Part shown: in pieces, positions 23,228 to 31,999 of the stretch
Position numbering within the stretch: the first letter of the stretch is position 1
Layout of the letters: each line of letters starts with the position of its first letter
DNA from: VXNF01 sp965116465
Lineage (GTDB): Bacteria > Actinomycetota > Acidimicrobiia > Acidimicrobiales > CATQHL01
NCBI GenBank assembly: GCA_965116465.1
Contig: OZ220687.1
Location: forward strand, 3,410,001-3,474,000
Reading direction: 5' to 3'
Length of the DNA stretch: 64,000 nt
The notes under the pieces: model-generated
Seen by the model: only the letters and a program-made list of their open reading frames with translations
Database searches by the model: none
Told to the model about the DNA's origin: nothing
Program-made: the position numbers and the translations under genes

Positions 23228-24442
23228 ATGGCGGGCGTGACGGGCGGTGAGGTGACGACCGGCGACGGTGCGGATGCCGGTCCGGCGGTGGTCGTGGATC
23301 ACGTCGACGAGGTGGCCAAGCGGGCCGGCGGCAACCTGAAATGGGGCGTCGATCCGCCGGGCGTGGTGCCGGCCTGGATCGCCGAGCACGACCTGGGGCC
23401 CCCGCCGGTGGTGCGCGACGCCCTCCGCCGCCTCGCCGAGCTGCCCGATGTCGGCTACAGCCGGCGGGCGAACGACCTCGGCGGCGCCTTCGCCGACTGG
23501 TGCGAAGTGCGCCACGGCTGGAGTCCCGACCCCGACCTCGTGGTCCCGACGGCGGACGTGCTGCAGGGCATCTGGGCCGTCGTGGCGGCGTTCTCGGAGC
23601 CCGGCGAGGGCGTCATCACGACACCCCCCGTCTACCCGTACTTCCACGACGTCGCCCCTGAGCTGGGCCGGCGCAGCCTGGAGTGCCCGCTGCGCCACGA
23701 CGCCGGCGGCTGGCGCCTGGACCTGGACGATCTGGCGGCGCTGCTGGAGCGGGAACCGGACGCTCGCATCCTGCTGCTGTGCAGTCCCCACAACCCGACC
23801 GGTCACATCTACAGCCGCGAGGACCTTCAGGCCATCGTGGAGCTGACGCATCGCCACGACGTCATCCTCGTCAGCGACGAGATCCACTTCGACCTCGTCT
23901 ACCCGGGTGGGAGTCATTGCCCGACGCTGGCGCTGCCGGATGCGGCTGAGCACACCGTGGCCCTCTTCTCGGCGGGTAAGGCGTTCGCGATCTCAGGTCT
24001 GCGGGCGGCCATCGCAGTGTTCGCCAGCCGGGATCTGCACGCCCGCTTCAACAAGTCGATGCCCCCGCGCCTGCTCGGCGGGGTCGGTCGTGCCGGTGTC
24101 GAAGCGGCGATCACGGCGTGGCGGCACGGTGCCGGCTGGCTCGACGAACTCGTGGCGCTGTTCGACCGGCACAGGCGCATGGTGGTGGACACCCTGGCGC
24201 TGGAAGTCCCCGCCGCCGGCTGCCATCTTCCGGCGTCCACGTTCCTCGCCTGGCTGGACCTGTCGGCGCTCCAGTTGGGTCCCGACCCCGCCGCCAGGCT
24301 CGTGGAATCGGCGCAGGTCCGCACATCGGAAGGCCACGAGTTCGGCACCGGCGGCGCCGGCCACGTGCGGCTCAACTTCGGCACCTCCACGATCCTGTTG
24401 GAGGAGATCTTGGGCCGGCTCGTGGGGGCTCTGCGGAGCTGA
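23228..24442 (+). CDS. MalY/PatB-type PLP-dependent aminotransferase or C-S beta-lyase
   Basis: This 404-residue fold-type I PLP enzyme shows the PatB subgroup pattern: KWGVDPPGVVPAWIAEHDL near the start, LLCSPHNPTGHIY near residue 180, SDEIHFDLVYPG near 215 and the Schiff-base Lys in FSAGKAFAISGLR near 245. Relatives cleave cystathionine or other S-alkyl-cysteines, or act as transaminases. The open frame extends upstream over zur on the other strand. ATG 23228 is chosen because family similarity starts just after it, and GTG 23237 is an alternative. It stands alone between the zinc locus and the convergent Liv transporter. Confidence 0.85.
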   Translation: MAGVTGGEVTTGDGADAGPAVVVDHVDEVAKRAGGNLKWGVDPPGVVPAWIAEHDLGPPPVVRDALRRLAELPDVGYSRRANDLGGAFADWCEVRHGWSPDPDLVVPTADVLQGIWAVVAAFSEPGEGVITTPPVYPYFHDVAPELGRRSLECPLRHDAGGWRLDLDDLAALLEREPDARILLLCSPHNPTGHIYSREDLQAIVELTHRHDVILVSDEIHFDLVYPGGSHCPTLALPDAAEHTVALFSAGKAFAISGLRAAIAVFASRDLHARFNKSMPPRLLGGVGRAGVEAAITAWRHGAGWLDELVALFDRHRRMVVDTLALEVPAAGCHLPASTFLAWLDLSALQLGPDPAARLVESAQVRTSEGHEFGTGGAGHVRLNFGTSTILLEEILGRLVGALRS

Positions 24443-24480
24443 CGCCCCCACAGCCGCCGCGCCCCCGGCGACTCGCCTGC

Positions 24481-27327
24481 TCAGTTGCGACCGCCGCCGG
24501 TCAAGCGCTCGTCGGAGCCCAGATAGGAGGCGATGACGGCGGGGTCGGCGCGCAACTGCGCGGGTGTCCCCATCGAGATGACCGCCCCGGCCTCCAAGCA
24601 GTACATCCGGTCCGAGATGCCCATGACCAGCGGCACGTCGTGCTCGATCACGACCACCGCGGCGTCGAGTTCGGTCTGCACCTCCTTGATCCGGGGCCCG
24701 AACTCCTCGGTCTCGCGCTGGGACAGGCCGCCGGTGGGCTCGTCGAGCATCAGCACGCGGGCGCCGCTGGCCAGCATGCAGCCCAGTTCCACCACGTGGC
24801 GGGTGCCGGTGGGCAGTTCGGAGACGAAGTAGCCGGCGTAGTCCCCCAGTCCCAGGTAGTCGACCAGTTCGGCGGCCTCGGCCCGCTTCTGCCGCTCGGC
24901 GCCGGGCGACGGCGGCACGCCCAGTAGGGACGGCACCAGCAGCGATCGGCGGCGCGCCTCCAGCGCCACCATCAGCGTCTCGGTGATCGTCAGGTCGGGG
25001 TACAGGCGGGCGGACTGGAAGGTGCGCCCCAGGCCGCGCCGGTGACGCTCGTGGGCGCTGAGGTCCGACACGTCGACGCCGAGAAGCTCCACGGTGCCCG
25101 AAGCCGGTACGAACCCGCTGACCGCGTTCATGAGGGTGGACTTGCCGGCACCGTTGGTGCCGATGAGCCCGACGAGCTCGCCGCGGTGCACCTCGAAGTC
25201 CACTTCGCGCACCGCCCTGTTCCCGCCGAAGCTGACGCTGAGCGACTGGGTGCGCAGCCAGACAGGCGAGTCGGGAATGGTCGGTCTCGGGGGCGCGGCG
25301 AGCGCCGCGACCGGCAGCGGGGCGGGCTTCTCCGGCGAGGCGCGCGCCCCGAAGCGCGAGCGGCTGATCCAGTGCAGCAGCGTGTCGCGCCCGTTGTAGA
25401 GGAACTGCACGAGCCCGCCCGGCAGGTAGAGCAACAGCAGCAGGAGCCCGATGCCCGACGTGACGAGGCGAATCGACTCGGGGGGTGCCGTCGGGTCGAA
25501 GAGCGCCGGGATTCCCTTGACCCAGAGCACTCCCAGGAACGGTCCCGCGATCGAGCCCAGCCCACCGATCACCGAGATGGCCACGACGTCGATGGAGAAC
25601 TGCGGCGCGAACGTGTTGGCGGGACTGAGATTCTCCTGCAGGGTCCCGTAGAGGGCTCCCGCCAGGGCCGCCACCGCGCCGGCGATGGCGAAACCCATGA
25701 TCTTCATGCGGGTGACCGACACCGTGCTGGCCGCGGCCATCTCCTCGTTCTCACGCACGGCGAGCAGCGAGCGTCCTATGCCTGTGTGCCGCAACCTTGC
25801 CAGCAGCACGGTCAGCACGATCAGGAACCCCAGGCAGAGGAAGTAGAACGACTTGCGGGAGGCGCCGAAGTCGAACGGCCCCAGCACCGGCTCGCTGACG
25901 GGGCGCACCGCGGTGGTGCCGCCGGTGAAGACGTCCTGGGCGAGGATCCAGTTGGCCGACGCCACCGCGAAGGCCAGCGTGGCGACCGCCAGGAACAGGC
26001 CGCGCACCCGCAGGGCGGGAATGCCGATGATCAGCGCCGCGAACGCCCCGATGAGTGTGCACAGCACCACCGCCAGGCCCCAGTTGAGCGAGAGCGACAG
26101 GTCGAAGGCGTTCAGAGGAATGGGGATGTCGTGGCCCCTGGTCAGAGCCACGAGGCAGAACGCTCCGAGGCCCACGAAGGCGAATTGTCCCAGGGAGATC
26201 TGCCCCGCCCAGCCGGTCAGCAACGTGAGCGAGAGGGCGACCATCGTGTGGATGAGGATCCCGGTCCACAGCCACAGGGCCGTGGGGGAGTCCAGCAGCC
26301 AGCCGAGCAACCCGAGGAACAGGAAGATGGCGCCGAGTCCGATGGTGCCGAGGTGGCGCACGATCGCCAGATGACCGAACTCTCTCGGCACGGCCCGGAG
26401 CTTGGGTGACAGCGACCAGCCGGCCTCGTCCCGGCGGGCGCGCACCGCGAACAGAACCGCCACCACCACGGCACCGAACAGGAACAGATCCACGATCGAG
26501 CGGTTGGCCGACGCCACGTTGTCCCGCACGATCTTCTCGAGGATCCCGACGCCGACGCCGCCGACCAGCGTCATCGGCAGCGAGCGCATCCTGGCGATGA
26601 GGCTGACAACGAGGGCCCGCAGCAGCAGCGGAGGCGCCAGGGCGGCGGTGCCGGTCTGGGCGGCGCTCACCCCCTCGAGTGGTGCGAAGAACACGGCGGT
26701 CGCGGCCGAGAGCGACCCGGCGATGCCCCAGAGGGCGGTGGAGATCCGGCGGGTGGGGATCCCGTAGGTGCGGGCGGTCTCGGGATTGGCGGCGGCCGCC
26801 CGCGTTGCCAAGCCGAAGCGGGTCTTGTGCAGCACCAGTCCCAGCACGCCCACCATCACCGGGACGGCGATGATGACGATCAATTCCCGGCCCAGGATCC
26901 GGAGGTCGTCGGTGACCTCCCAGCGCAGGTCGAAAGGCGGCGGGATGGGTCCGGGCGTGAGCACGGACGGCAGGTTGATCCGGGCCAGGACGAGCAATTG
27001 ACCCACGCCGATGGTGGCGATCAGCAGCACCAGCCGCGACGACTGCGAGAGCCGCCGGATGATCGTCAGCTCGATGGCGCCGCCGACGATGAAGCCGCCC
27101 ACGATCGCCACGAGGAACGCCATCCACCAGTTCAACCCGTAGCCCGCCAGCATCAGCACGAACGTGGCCGCGCAGAGCGCACCCACGTCGGCGTGCGCGA
27201 AGTTCAGGATCCCGCTGGCCCGGTAGACGAGCACGAATCCGGCGGCGAGGGCGGCGTAGGTGAGCCCGGTGACGCCGCCGATGAGGAGGTCCTGCTGCGA
27301 GACCCCCCAGCCCACCACCTCGATCAC
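24481..27327 (-). CDS. Triple-fusion branched-chain amino acid/amide ABC transporter: LivH permease, LivM permease and LivG ATPase
   Basis: One 948-residue chain contains three normally separate subunits. Residues about 1-300 are LivH-like (ASGILNFAHADVGALCAA, GILEKIVRDNVAS). About 320-650 are LivM-like (LLTGWAGQISLGQFAFVGLGAF, VISVIGGLGSIAGPFLG). About 690-948 are LivG-like, with Walker A GTNGAGKST near 725 and Walker B VLMLDEPTGGLS near 855. The ABC signature is atypical, SELPTGTRHVVELG instead of an LSYG/LSGGQ form. It starts at GTG 27327, overlapping the livF stop as GTGA. Substrates of this family include branched-chain amino acids, urea and amides. With livF and two binding lipoproteins the importer is complete. 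Confidence 0.9.
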   Translation of the reverse strand: MIEVVGWGVSQQDLLIGGVTGLTYAALAAGFVLVYRASGILNFAHADVGALCAATFVLMLAGYGLNWWMAFLVAIVGGFIVGGAIELTIIRRLSQSSRLVLLIATIGVGQLLVLARINLPSVLTPGPIPPPFDLRWEVTDDLRILGRELIVIIAVPVMVGVLGLVLHKTRFGLATRAAAANPETARTYGIPTRRISTALWGIAGSLSAATAVFFAPLEGVSAAQTGTAALAPPLLLRALVVSLIARMRSLPMTLVGGVGVGILEKIVRDNVASANRSIVDLFLFGAVVVAVLFAVRARRDEAGWSLSPKLRAVPREFGHLAIVRHLGTIGLGAIFLFLGLLGWLLDSPTALWLWTGILIHTMVALSLTLLTGWAGQISLGQFAFVGLGAFCLVALTRGHDIPIPLNAFDLSLSLNWGLAVVLCTLIGAFAALIIGIPALRVRGLFLAVATLAFAVASANWILAQDVFTGGTTAVRPVSEPVLGPFDFGASRKSFYFLCLGFLIVLTVLLARLRHTGIGRSLLAVRENEEMAAASTVSVTRMKIMGFAIAGAVAALAGALYGTLQENLSPANTFAPQFSIDVVAISVIGGLGSIAGPFLGVLWVKGIPALFDPTAPPESIRLVTSGIGLLLLLLYLPGGLVQFLYNGRDTLLHWISRSRFGARASPEKPAPLPVAALAAPPRPTIPDSPVWLRTQSLSVSFGGNRAVREVDFEVHRGELVGLIGTNGAGKSTLMNAVSGFVPASGTVELLGVDVSDLSAHERHRRGLGRTFQSARLYPDLTITETLMVALEARRRSLLVPSLLGVPPSPGAERQKRAEAAELVDYLGLGDYAGYFVSELPTGTRHVVELGCMLASGARVLMLDEPTGGLSQRETEEFGPRIKEVQTELDAAVVVIEHDVPLVMGISDRMYCLEAGAVISMGTPAQLRADPAVIASYLGSDERLTGGGRN

Positions 27328-28106
27328 GGCTTCACCGTCTCCTGCGTCGCCGCTGCGGAGGGAGCCTCCGAGTCGCCCAGGAAGGCCGCCCGCAAGAGGT
27401 CGTCACGCTCGCGCAACTCCGCCGAGCGCCCCTCGAAGACCACCCGCCCGTTCTCCAGGAACATGGCCCGATCGGCGAGATCGAGGGCCAGACTCACGGA
27501 CTGCTCGACCACCAGCATCGTCCGGCCCTGCTCACGGAGCTGCGCCAGCGCCCCGAGCAGTTCCTGCACCACGATCGGCGCCAGGCCGAGGCTCAACTCG
27601 TCGATCAGCAGCAGTTCCGGGCGGTGCTGGAGGATCATGGCCAACGCCAGCATCTGACGCTGACCGCCTGAGAGGTCCCTGGCGGGATCGGCGAGGCGCT
27701 CGGCGAGGGCGGGGAAGACGGCCAGCACCTCCTCCTGGCGCTCCAGCACCTCGGCGCGACGGAGGCCTGCGCCGATCAGCGACGCCCGCAGGTTGTCGCC
27801 GACGCTGAGCGGGGCGAAGGTTCCCTCGCCGCCGCGCAACTGCACCATCCCCAACCTGAAACGGGTCTCCGGCTCGGTGAAGGTGATGGCGCGCCCGTTG
27901 AGGCGGACCACGCCCTCGGTCGGCAGCAGCAGCCCTCCCAGGGCCCGCAGCAGCGTGGTCTTGCCCGCGCCGTTGGCGCCGAGCAGGGCCACAGTCTCGC
28001 TCGGCGCCAGCGAGAAGCTGACGCCGAAGAGCACCCGCACGTGCCCGTATCCGGCCGAGAGGTTGCGTACCTCGAGAAGGGGAGCTGCCCGCGATCGGGA
28101 CTTCAC
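27324..28106 (-). CDS. livF: Branched-chain amino acid/amide ABC transporter ATP-binding protein LivF
   Basis: In this 260-residue ATPase, Walker A GANGAGKTT is near residue 43, signature DLSGGQRQML near 145 and Walker B LLLIDELSLGLAP near 165, where SLGLAP is the usual LivF ending of the D-loop. It is the first gene of the leftward operon and overlaps the triple-fusion gene by four bases. The GTG start at 28106 has CAGACT 7 bases upstream, an arrangement repeated at the cofC start, so the transcript is probably leaderless. Confidence 0.9.
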   Translation of the reverse strand: MKSRSRAAPLLEVRNLSAGYGHVRVLFGVSFSLAPSETVALLGANGAGKTTLLRALGGLLLPTEGVVRLNGRAITFTEPETRFRLGMVQLRGGEGTFAPLSVGDNLRASLIGAGLRRAEVLERQEEVLAVFPALAERLADPARDLSGGQRQMLALAMILQHRPELLLIDELSLGLAPIVVQELLGALAQLREQGRTMLVVEQSVSLALDLADRAMFLENGRVVFEGRSAELRERDDLLRAAFLGDSEAPSAAATQETVKP

Positions 28107-28207
28107 CGCCGAAAGTCTGCCCCATCGGCAGGGGTCGGTTCGGAATCCCGGCCGTTGGCGGTCCGGAGAGACCTGACGAAGGTCCGGCCGGGAGCGCGAA
28201 TGACCGC

Positions 28208-28224
28208 TCTACAACTGTTGTAGA
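28208..28224. promoter_or_regulatory. Perfect 17-bp palindrome between the divergent Liv operons
   Basis: TCTACAACTGTTGTAGA is an 8-1-8 perfect dyad in the 146-bp spacer between livF and the first binding-protein gene. It would overlap the -35 position of the rightward promoter (-10-like TATGTT at 28239-28244). It is a good operator candidate; the cognate regulator is not identified in the window. Confidence 0.55.
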
Positions 28225-28252
28225 ACGGTGGTCTCGGTTATGTTTAGGCGCG

Positions 28253-30073
28253 GTGGGAAGGGGACTTCGACTCGGGCGCTCGTGGGCCGCGCTGCCGGTG
28301 GCACTGCTCCTGGCCGTGGCGTGTGGGGGAGGGGCGGAGACCTCCGGCGGCGCCACCAGAGCGACCGGCGGCACCCGGGAGGCGGCTCCGGAGAGCGCGG
28401 CCGACCCTGCCGGCGATCCACCCCCGGCAGGCAGTGAGGACCTCGCCGGCGCTCAAGGGTCGGCGGCGGAAGTTGGCGGGGCGTCGAGTGCAGCCGACGT
28501 CACCGGCTCCACCGGGAGCGTCTCCGGCGAGACGGCCGTGGCCGCCCCGACGGGCGAGACCTCCGCGGCACCGCCGGAATCGGACTCCGGCGGTGCCACA
28601 GCGGATTCCGGCAGTGCGACATCGTCCGGCGACGGTGCGGTCCCGGCCAACGTCCATGCCGATCCCCGGGGTGGTGTGTTCGCGGAGTTCCAGCGGGGAT
28701 TCGACCGCGACCACCCGTTCGGTTCGCTCGACGCCTTCTGTCTCCCGCACGGCGAGGGGGCTGAGCCGTTGCGCGCCACCGACGCCGGCATCGACGCCGG
28801 CACGATCACGTTCGCGCACGTGCGGACACGGATCGAGGAGATCGTGGAGATGGGATTCGCCGCTCCGGTCGGCGACACCGCCGACATGTTCGACACGTTC
28901 ACCCGCATCGTCAACGAGCGCTGCGGGGGTGTGTGGGGGCGCAAGATCGATCTGCGGCTGGTGGAGGTCGCCGCGTTGGGTGGGGGCGGTGTGGATATCG
29001 ACACGCTGCGCAACGCCGCCTGCATCGAGGCCACCGAGGACCACCAGGCCGTCGTGCTGCTGAACTCGACGAGTTTCCAGGGGACCGCCCAGCTCTGCGT
29101 CACCGAGGAGCACGACTCGGCCCTCATCACCCACCAGGCCCTGCCGGCAGAGTACGTGCAGCGGGGCGGCGGGCGGCTGCTCACGACCGCAACCACCCTG
29201 GAGGGCAATCTGCGCGCGCTGGCCGAGTACCTCATCTCGACCGGTGCCCTGGAGGGCCGTCGCGTCGCCGTCGTGGCCTCCAACACGCCGGGGGAGGCCG
29301 AGGCGACCGAGGCCAGCCTGGTTGCGACGCTCGAGGCGGCAGGCGTCGACGTGCGGGCCTTCGACGTGCTCGACTGCGCCGGCACCTCCGTCTGCTTCGG
29401 CGGCATGGCCGAGTCGGTGCAGCGCCTGATCGAGGAGGGCGTCGACGTGCTCTTCCCCACGGTGAACGCCCTCTCCCTGCCGGCGTACATCACCGAGATG
29501 GTCACGCAGGGTTTCGCGCCGGGGGACGTGCGGTTCTACAACTCCGATTTCAACAATCAGGGCAACGAGATCGTGTCGGGCCTGATCGTCACGTTCGGCG
29601 GCGAGGCGGCCGGCGAACTCTATGACGGCACGGTGCTGCTGGTGCACGGGGACTCAGGCCGCTACCGGTTGCCCGACTACCCGCCGGCGTCGGCTTTCGA
29701 CGAGATGTGCATGCGCGAGTACGCGGAGAACTCGGCCATCGGCGGGTACTACGACCCGCGGGATCCGGTCGAGACCAACAAGCACGGCATGGTGGGCCTC
29801 GTGTGCAGCATCTACCGGGTGGCCCTGCGCGGGCTCTACGACGCCGGCCCCAACCCCGACCGGGCCGACATCTTCGCCGCCCTGGAGAACCTCGGGCCGG
29901 TGGACCTCGTCAGCATGCTGCCCGGCTCGCTGGCGCCCGGCAAGTGGACGATGGGTGATTCCCTGCAGCCGGTGACCTTCCGCTACCCGTGCCCCTTCGA
30001 GGGCATGGGCACCACTGCCGGCACCTGCCACGTGCCGAACGATTACAGCGAGTTGCGCGTCGGGGTGAACTGA
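28253..30073 (+). CDS. LivK-like substrate-binding lipoprotein 1
   Basis: This 606-residue protein has a lipoprotein signal with VACGGG at about residue 24, then a disordered Ala/Ser/Gly/Thr-rich linker to about 140. The type I periplasmic-binding-protein fold typical of LivK follows (NTPGEAEATEASLVATLEAAGV, DVLFPTVNALSLPAYITEMV). Several conserved Cys residues (AFCLP, ERCGG, AACIEA, LDCAGTSVC) suggest disulfides. GTG 28253 lies 8 bases after TATGTT, indicating leaderless mRNA. It is paralogous to the next gene and divergent from the transporter. Ligand unknown: an amino acid, urea or amide is typical, and a methylated amine is conceivable. Confidence 0.85.
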   Translation: MGRGLRLGRSWAALPVALLLAVACGGGAETSGGATRATGGTREAAPESAADPAGDPPPAGSEDLAGAQGSAAEVGGASSAADVTGSTGSVSGETAVAAPTGETSAAPPESDSGGATADSGSATSSGDGAVPANVHADPRGGVFAEFQRGFDRDHPFGSLDAFCLPHGEGAEPLRATDAGIDAGTITFAHVRTRIEEIVEMGFAAPVGDTADMFDTFTRIVNERCGGVWGRKIDLRLVEVAALGGGGVDIDTLRNAACIEATEDHQAVVLLNSTSFQGTAQLCVTEEHDSALITHQALPAEYVQRGGGRLLTTATTLEGNLRALAEYLISTGALEGRRVAVVASNTPGEAEATEASLVATLEAAGVDVRAFDVLDCAGTSVCFGGMAESVQRLIEEGVDVLFPTVNALSLPAYITEMVTQGFAPGDVRFYNSDFNNQGNEIVSGLIVTFGGEAAGELYDGTVLLVHGDSGRYRLPDYPPASAFDEMCMREYAENSAIGGYYDPRDPVETNKHGMVGLVCSIYRVALRGLYDAGPNPDRADIFAALENLGPVDLVSMLPGSLAPGKWTMGDSLQPVTFRYPCPFEGMGTTAGTCHVPNDYSELRVGVN

Positions 30074-30130
30074 CCGGCGCTCGACGCCGGCCCCTGCCGC
30101 GTTGCGCCTTTTCGTCTAGCTTGGATGATT

Positions 30131-31981
30131 GTGAGAGCGCGATCATTCGCGGGACGCGCCTGCGCGGTCGCGCTGGCCGCAGCTCTGCTGGCCACCGCCT
30201 GCGGGGGCGGGGCGGCGGAGCCCGACACGAGGCCCGCGGCCGCGCCGGCCCCCGCGGACAGCGGCGCCGGCGCCGAGCCCGACGACACCGGCACGCCCGC
30301 TGCCGCGCCGGCCACGAGCGAAACCGTCCTGCCACCGCCGGCCGATGGCGACCCCGGCGGCGACGAGGGCCCCGGCGAGGTCGTGGAGGACGACGATGCC
30401 GGAGCGGCGCCACCCGCGCCGCCGGAAAGCGGCGAGACGGCGACGTTCGAGACCGTGCCCACCGCCCCGGAGACCTCCGAGGATGACGATCCCGCCGAGC
30501 CGAGTGCCGACTCCGCTGAGCCGAGTGCCGACACCGCCGATGTGAGCGAGCCGCCGCCGAACGTGTACGACGATCCTCGCGGCGGCGTCTTCGCGGAGTT
30601 CCAGCGGGGCTTCGACCGCCACCACCCGTTCGGTTCGCTCGACGCCTTCTGCCTGCCACACGGTCCGCCGGCGGAGCAACGGCGGGCCACCGACGCGGGC
30701 ATCGAGGCCGACAGTATCACGCTCGTGCACATGCGCTCACTGATCGAGGAACTGGTGGACGCCGGTCTCGCCGTCGACGTCGGAGATCCGACGGTCATGC
30801 TCGACACGCTGACCCGCATCGTGAACGAGCGCTGCGGCGGCGTATGGGGGCGCCGGATCGATCTCCGGCTGGTCGAGGTGTCGGCGCTGGGCGCCGGCGG
30901 CGTGGACATCGACACGCTGCGCAACGCCGCCTGCATCGAGGCCACCGAGAACCACGACGGCGTCATCGTGATGAACGCCACGACCTTCGCGGGCACCGCC
31001 CAGCTCTGCATCACCGAGGAGCACGATTCCGTCCTCATCGGCCACGAAGCCCTGCCGGAGGAGTACCTGCAACGCGGCGGCGGTCGGCTGTTCACGATCT
31101 CCACCACGCTCGAGGAGATCCTGAACGCCTTGGCGAGGTACGTCATCGACACCGGCGCCCTCGAAGGCCGCCGGGTCGGCGTCGTGGCCCCCAACACGCC
31201 GGGGGAGGCCGAGGCGGTCGAGGGCAGCCTGGTCGCGGCCCTGCGCTCGGCAGGTGTGGACGTGGCCGTCTTCGACGTGCTCGATTGCGCCGGCACGTCC
31301 TTCTGCCTCGGCGGGCTGGCCGAGTCCGTCCAGCGGCTGATCGAAGAGGACGTGGACGTGCTGTTCCCCACGCTCAACGCGGTCTCGCTGCCGGGCTACA
31401 TCAACGAGATGGTGACGCAGGGGTTCGAGCCGGGCGACGTGCAGATCTACAACTCCGACTTCAACAGCCAGGGCAACGAGGTGGTGGGCGACCTGATCCT
31501 GACCTTCGGCGGTGCCGCGGCGGGCGAACTCTACGACGGGACGGTGCTGCTGGTGACCACCGACCAGGGCCGCTTCCGCGATCCGGCCTGGGAGCCGTCG
31601 GCCTTCACCGAGATGTGCATGCGGGAGTACCGCGAGAACTCACCGGGCGGCGAGGACTACGACCCGCGGGATTCCGTCGAGACCAACAAGTACGGCATGC
31701 TGGGTGTCATCTGCAGCGTCTACCGGGTCGCCCTGCGCGCCATCTACGACGCCGGTCCCAACCCCAGTCGGGCCGACATCCACGCCGCTCTGGAGAACCT
31801 CGGGCCCGTGGACCTGCCGTTCATGCTGCCGGCGTCGCTCTCCCCCGGCAAGTGGGCGATGGGCGACACGCTGCAGCCGGTGACGTTCCGCTATCCCTGC
31901 CCCTTCGAGGGACTCGGGACCAAGAACAACATCTGCCTGGTCCCGAGCGACTACAGCGAGCTGCGCGTCAAGGTCAAATGA
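30131..31981 (+). CDS. LivK-like substrate-binding lipoprotein 2 (tandem paralogue)
   Basis: This 616-residue lipoprotein has its signal ending in ATACGGG, followed by an acidic Pro/Ala-rich linker to about residue 150 and the same binding domain as its upstream paralogue. Long blocks such as GGVFAEFQRGFDR and HPFGSLDAFCLPHG are identical in both, while the linkers differ completely. Both GTG 30131 and ATG 30125 are in frame. I prefer 30131 because TAGCTT (30117-30122) ends 8 bases before it, the same layout as the paralogue, and leaves no room for a transcript containing the ATG. It has its own promoter, so the two may be expressed under different conditions. Confidence 0.85.
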   Translation: MRARSFAGRACAVALAAALLATACGGGAAEPDTRPAAAPAPADSGAGAEPDDTGTPAAAPATSETVLPPPADGDPGGDEGPGEVVEDDDAGAAPPAPPESGETATFETVPTAPETSEDDDPAEPSADSAEPSADTADVSEPPPNVYDDPRGGVFAEFQRGFDRHHPFGSLDAFCLPHGPPAEQRRATDAGIEADSITLVHMRSLIEELVDAGLAVDVGDPTVMLDTLTRIVNERCGGVWGRRIDLRLVEVSALGAGGVDIDTLRNAACIEATENHDGVIVMNATTFAGTAQLCITEEHDSVLIGHEALPEEYLQRGGGRLFTISTTLEEILNALARYVIDTGALEGRRVGVVAPNTPGEAEAVEGSLVAALRSAGVDVAVFDVLDCAGTSFCLGGLAESVQRLIEEDVDVLFPTLNAVSLPGYINEMVTQGFEPGDVQIYNSDFNSQGNEVVGDLILTFGGAAAGELYDGTVLLVTTDQGRFRDPAWEPSAFTEMCMREYRENSPGGEDYDPRDSVETNKYGMLGVICSVYRVALRAIYDAGPNPSRADIHAALENLGPVDLPFMLPASLSPGKWAMGDTLQPVTFRYPCPFEGLGTKNNICLVPSDYSELRVKVK

Positions 31982-31999
31982 GCCGCCCGGCGGCTCCGG

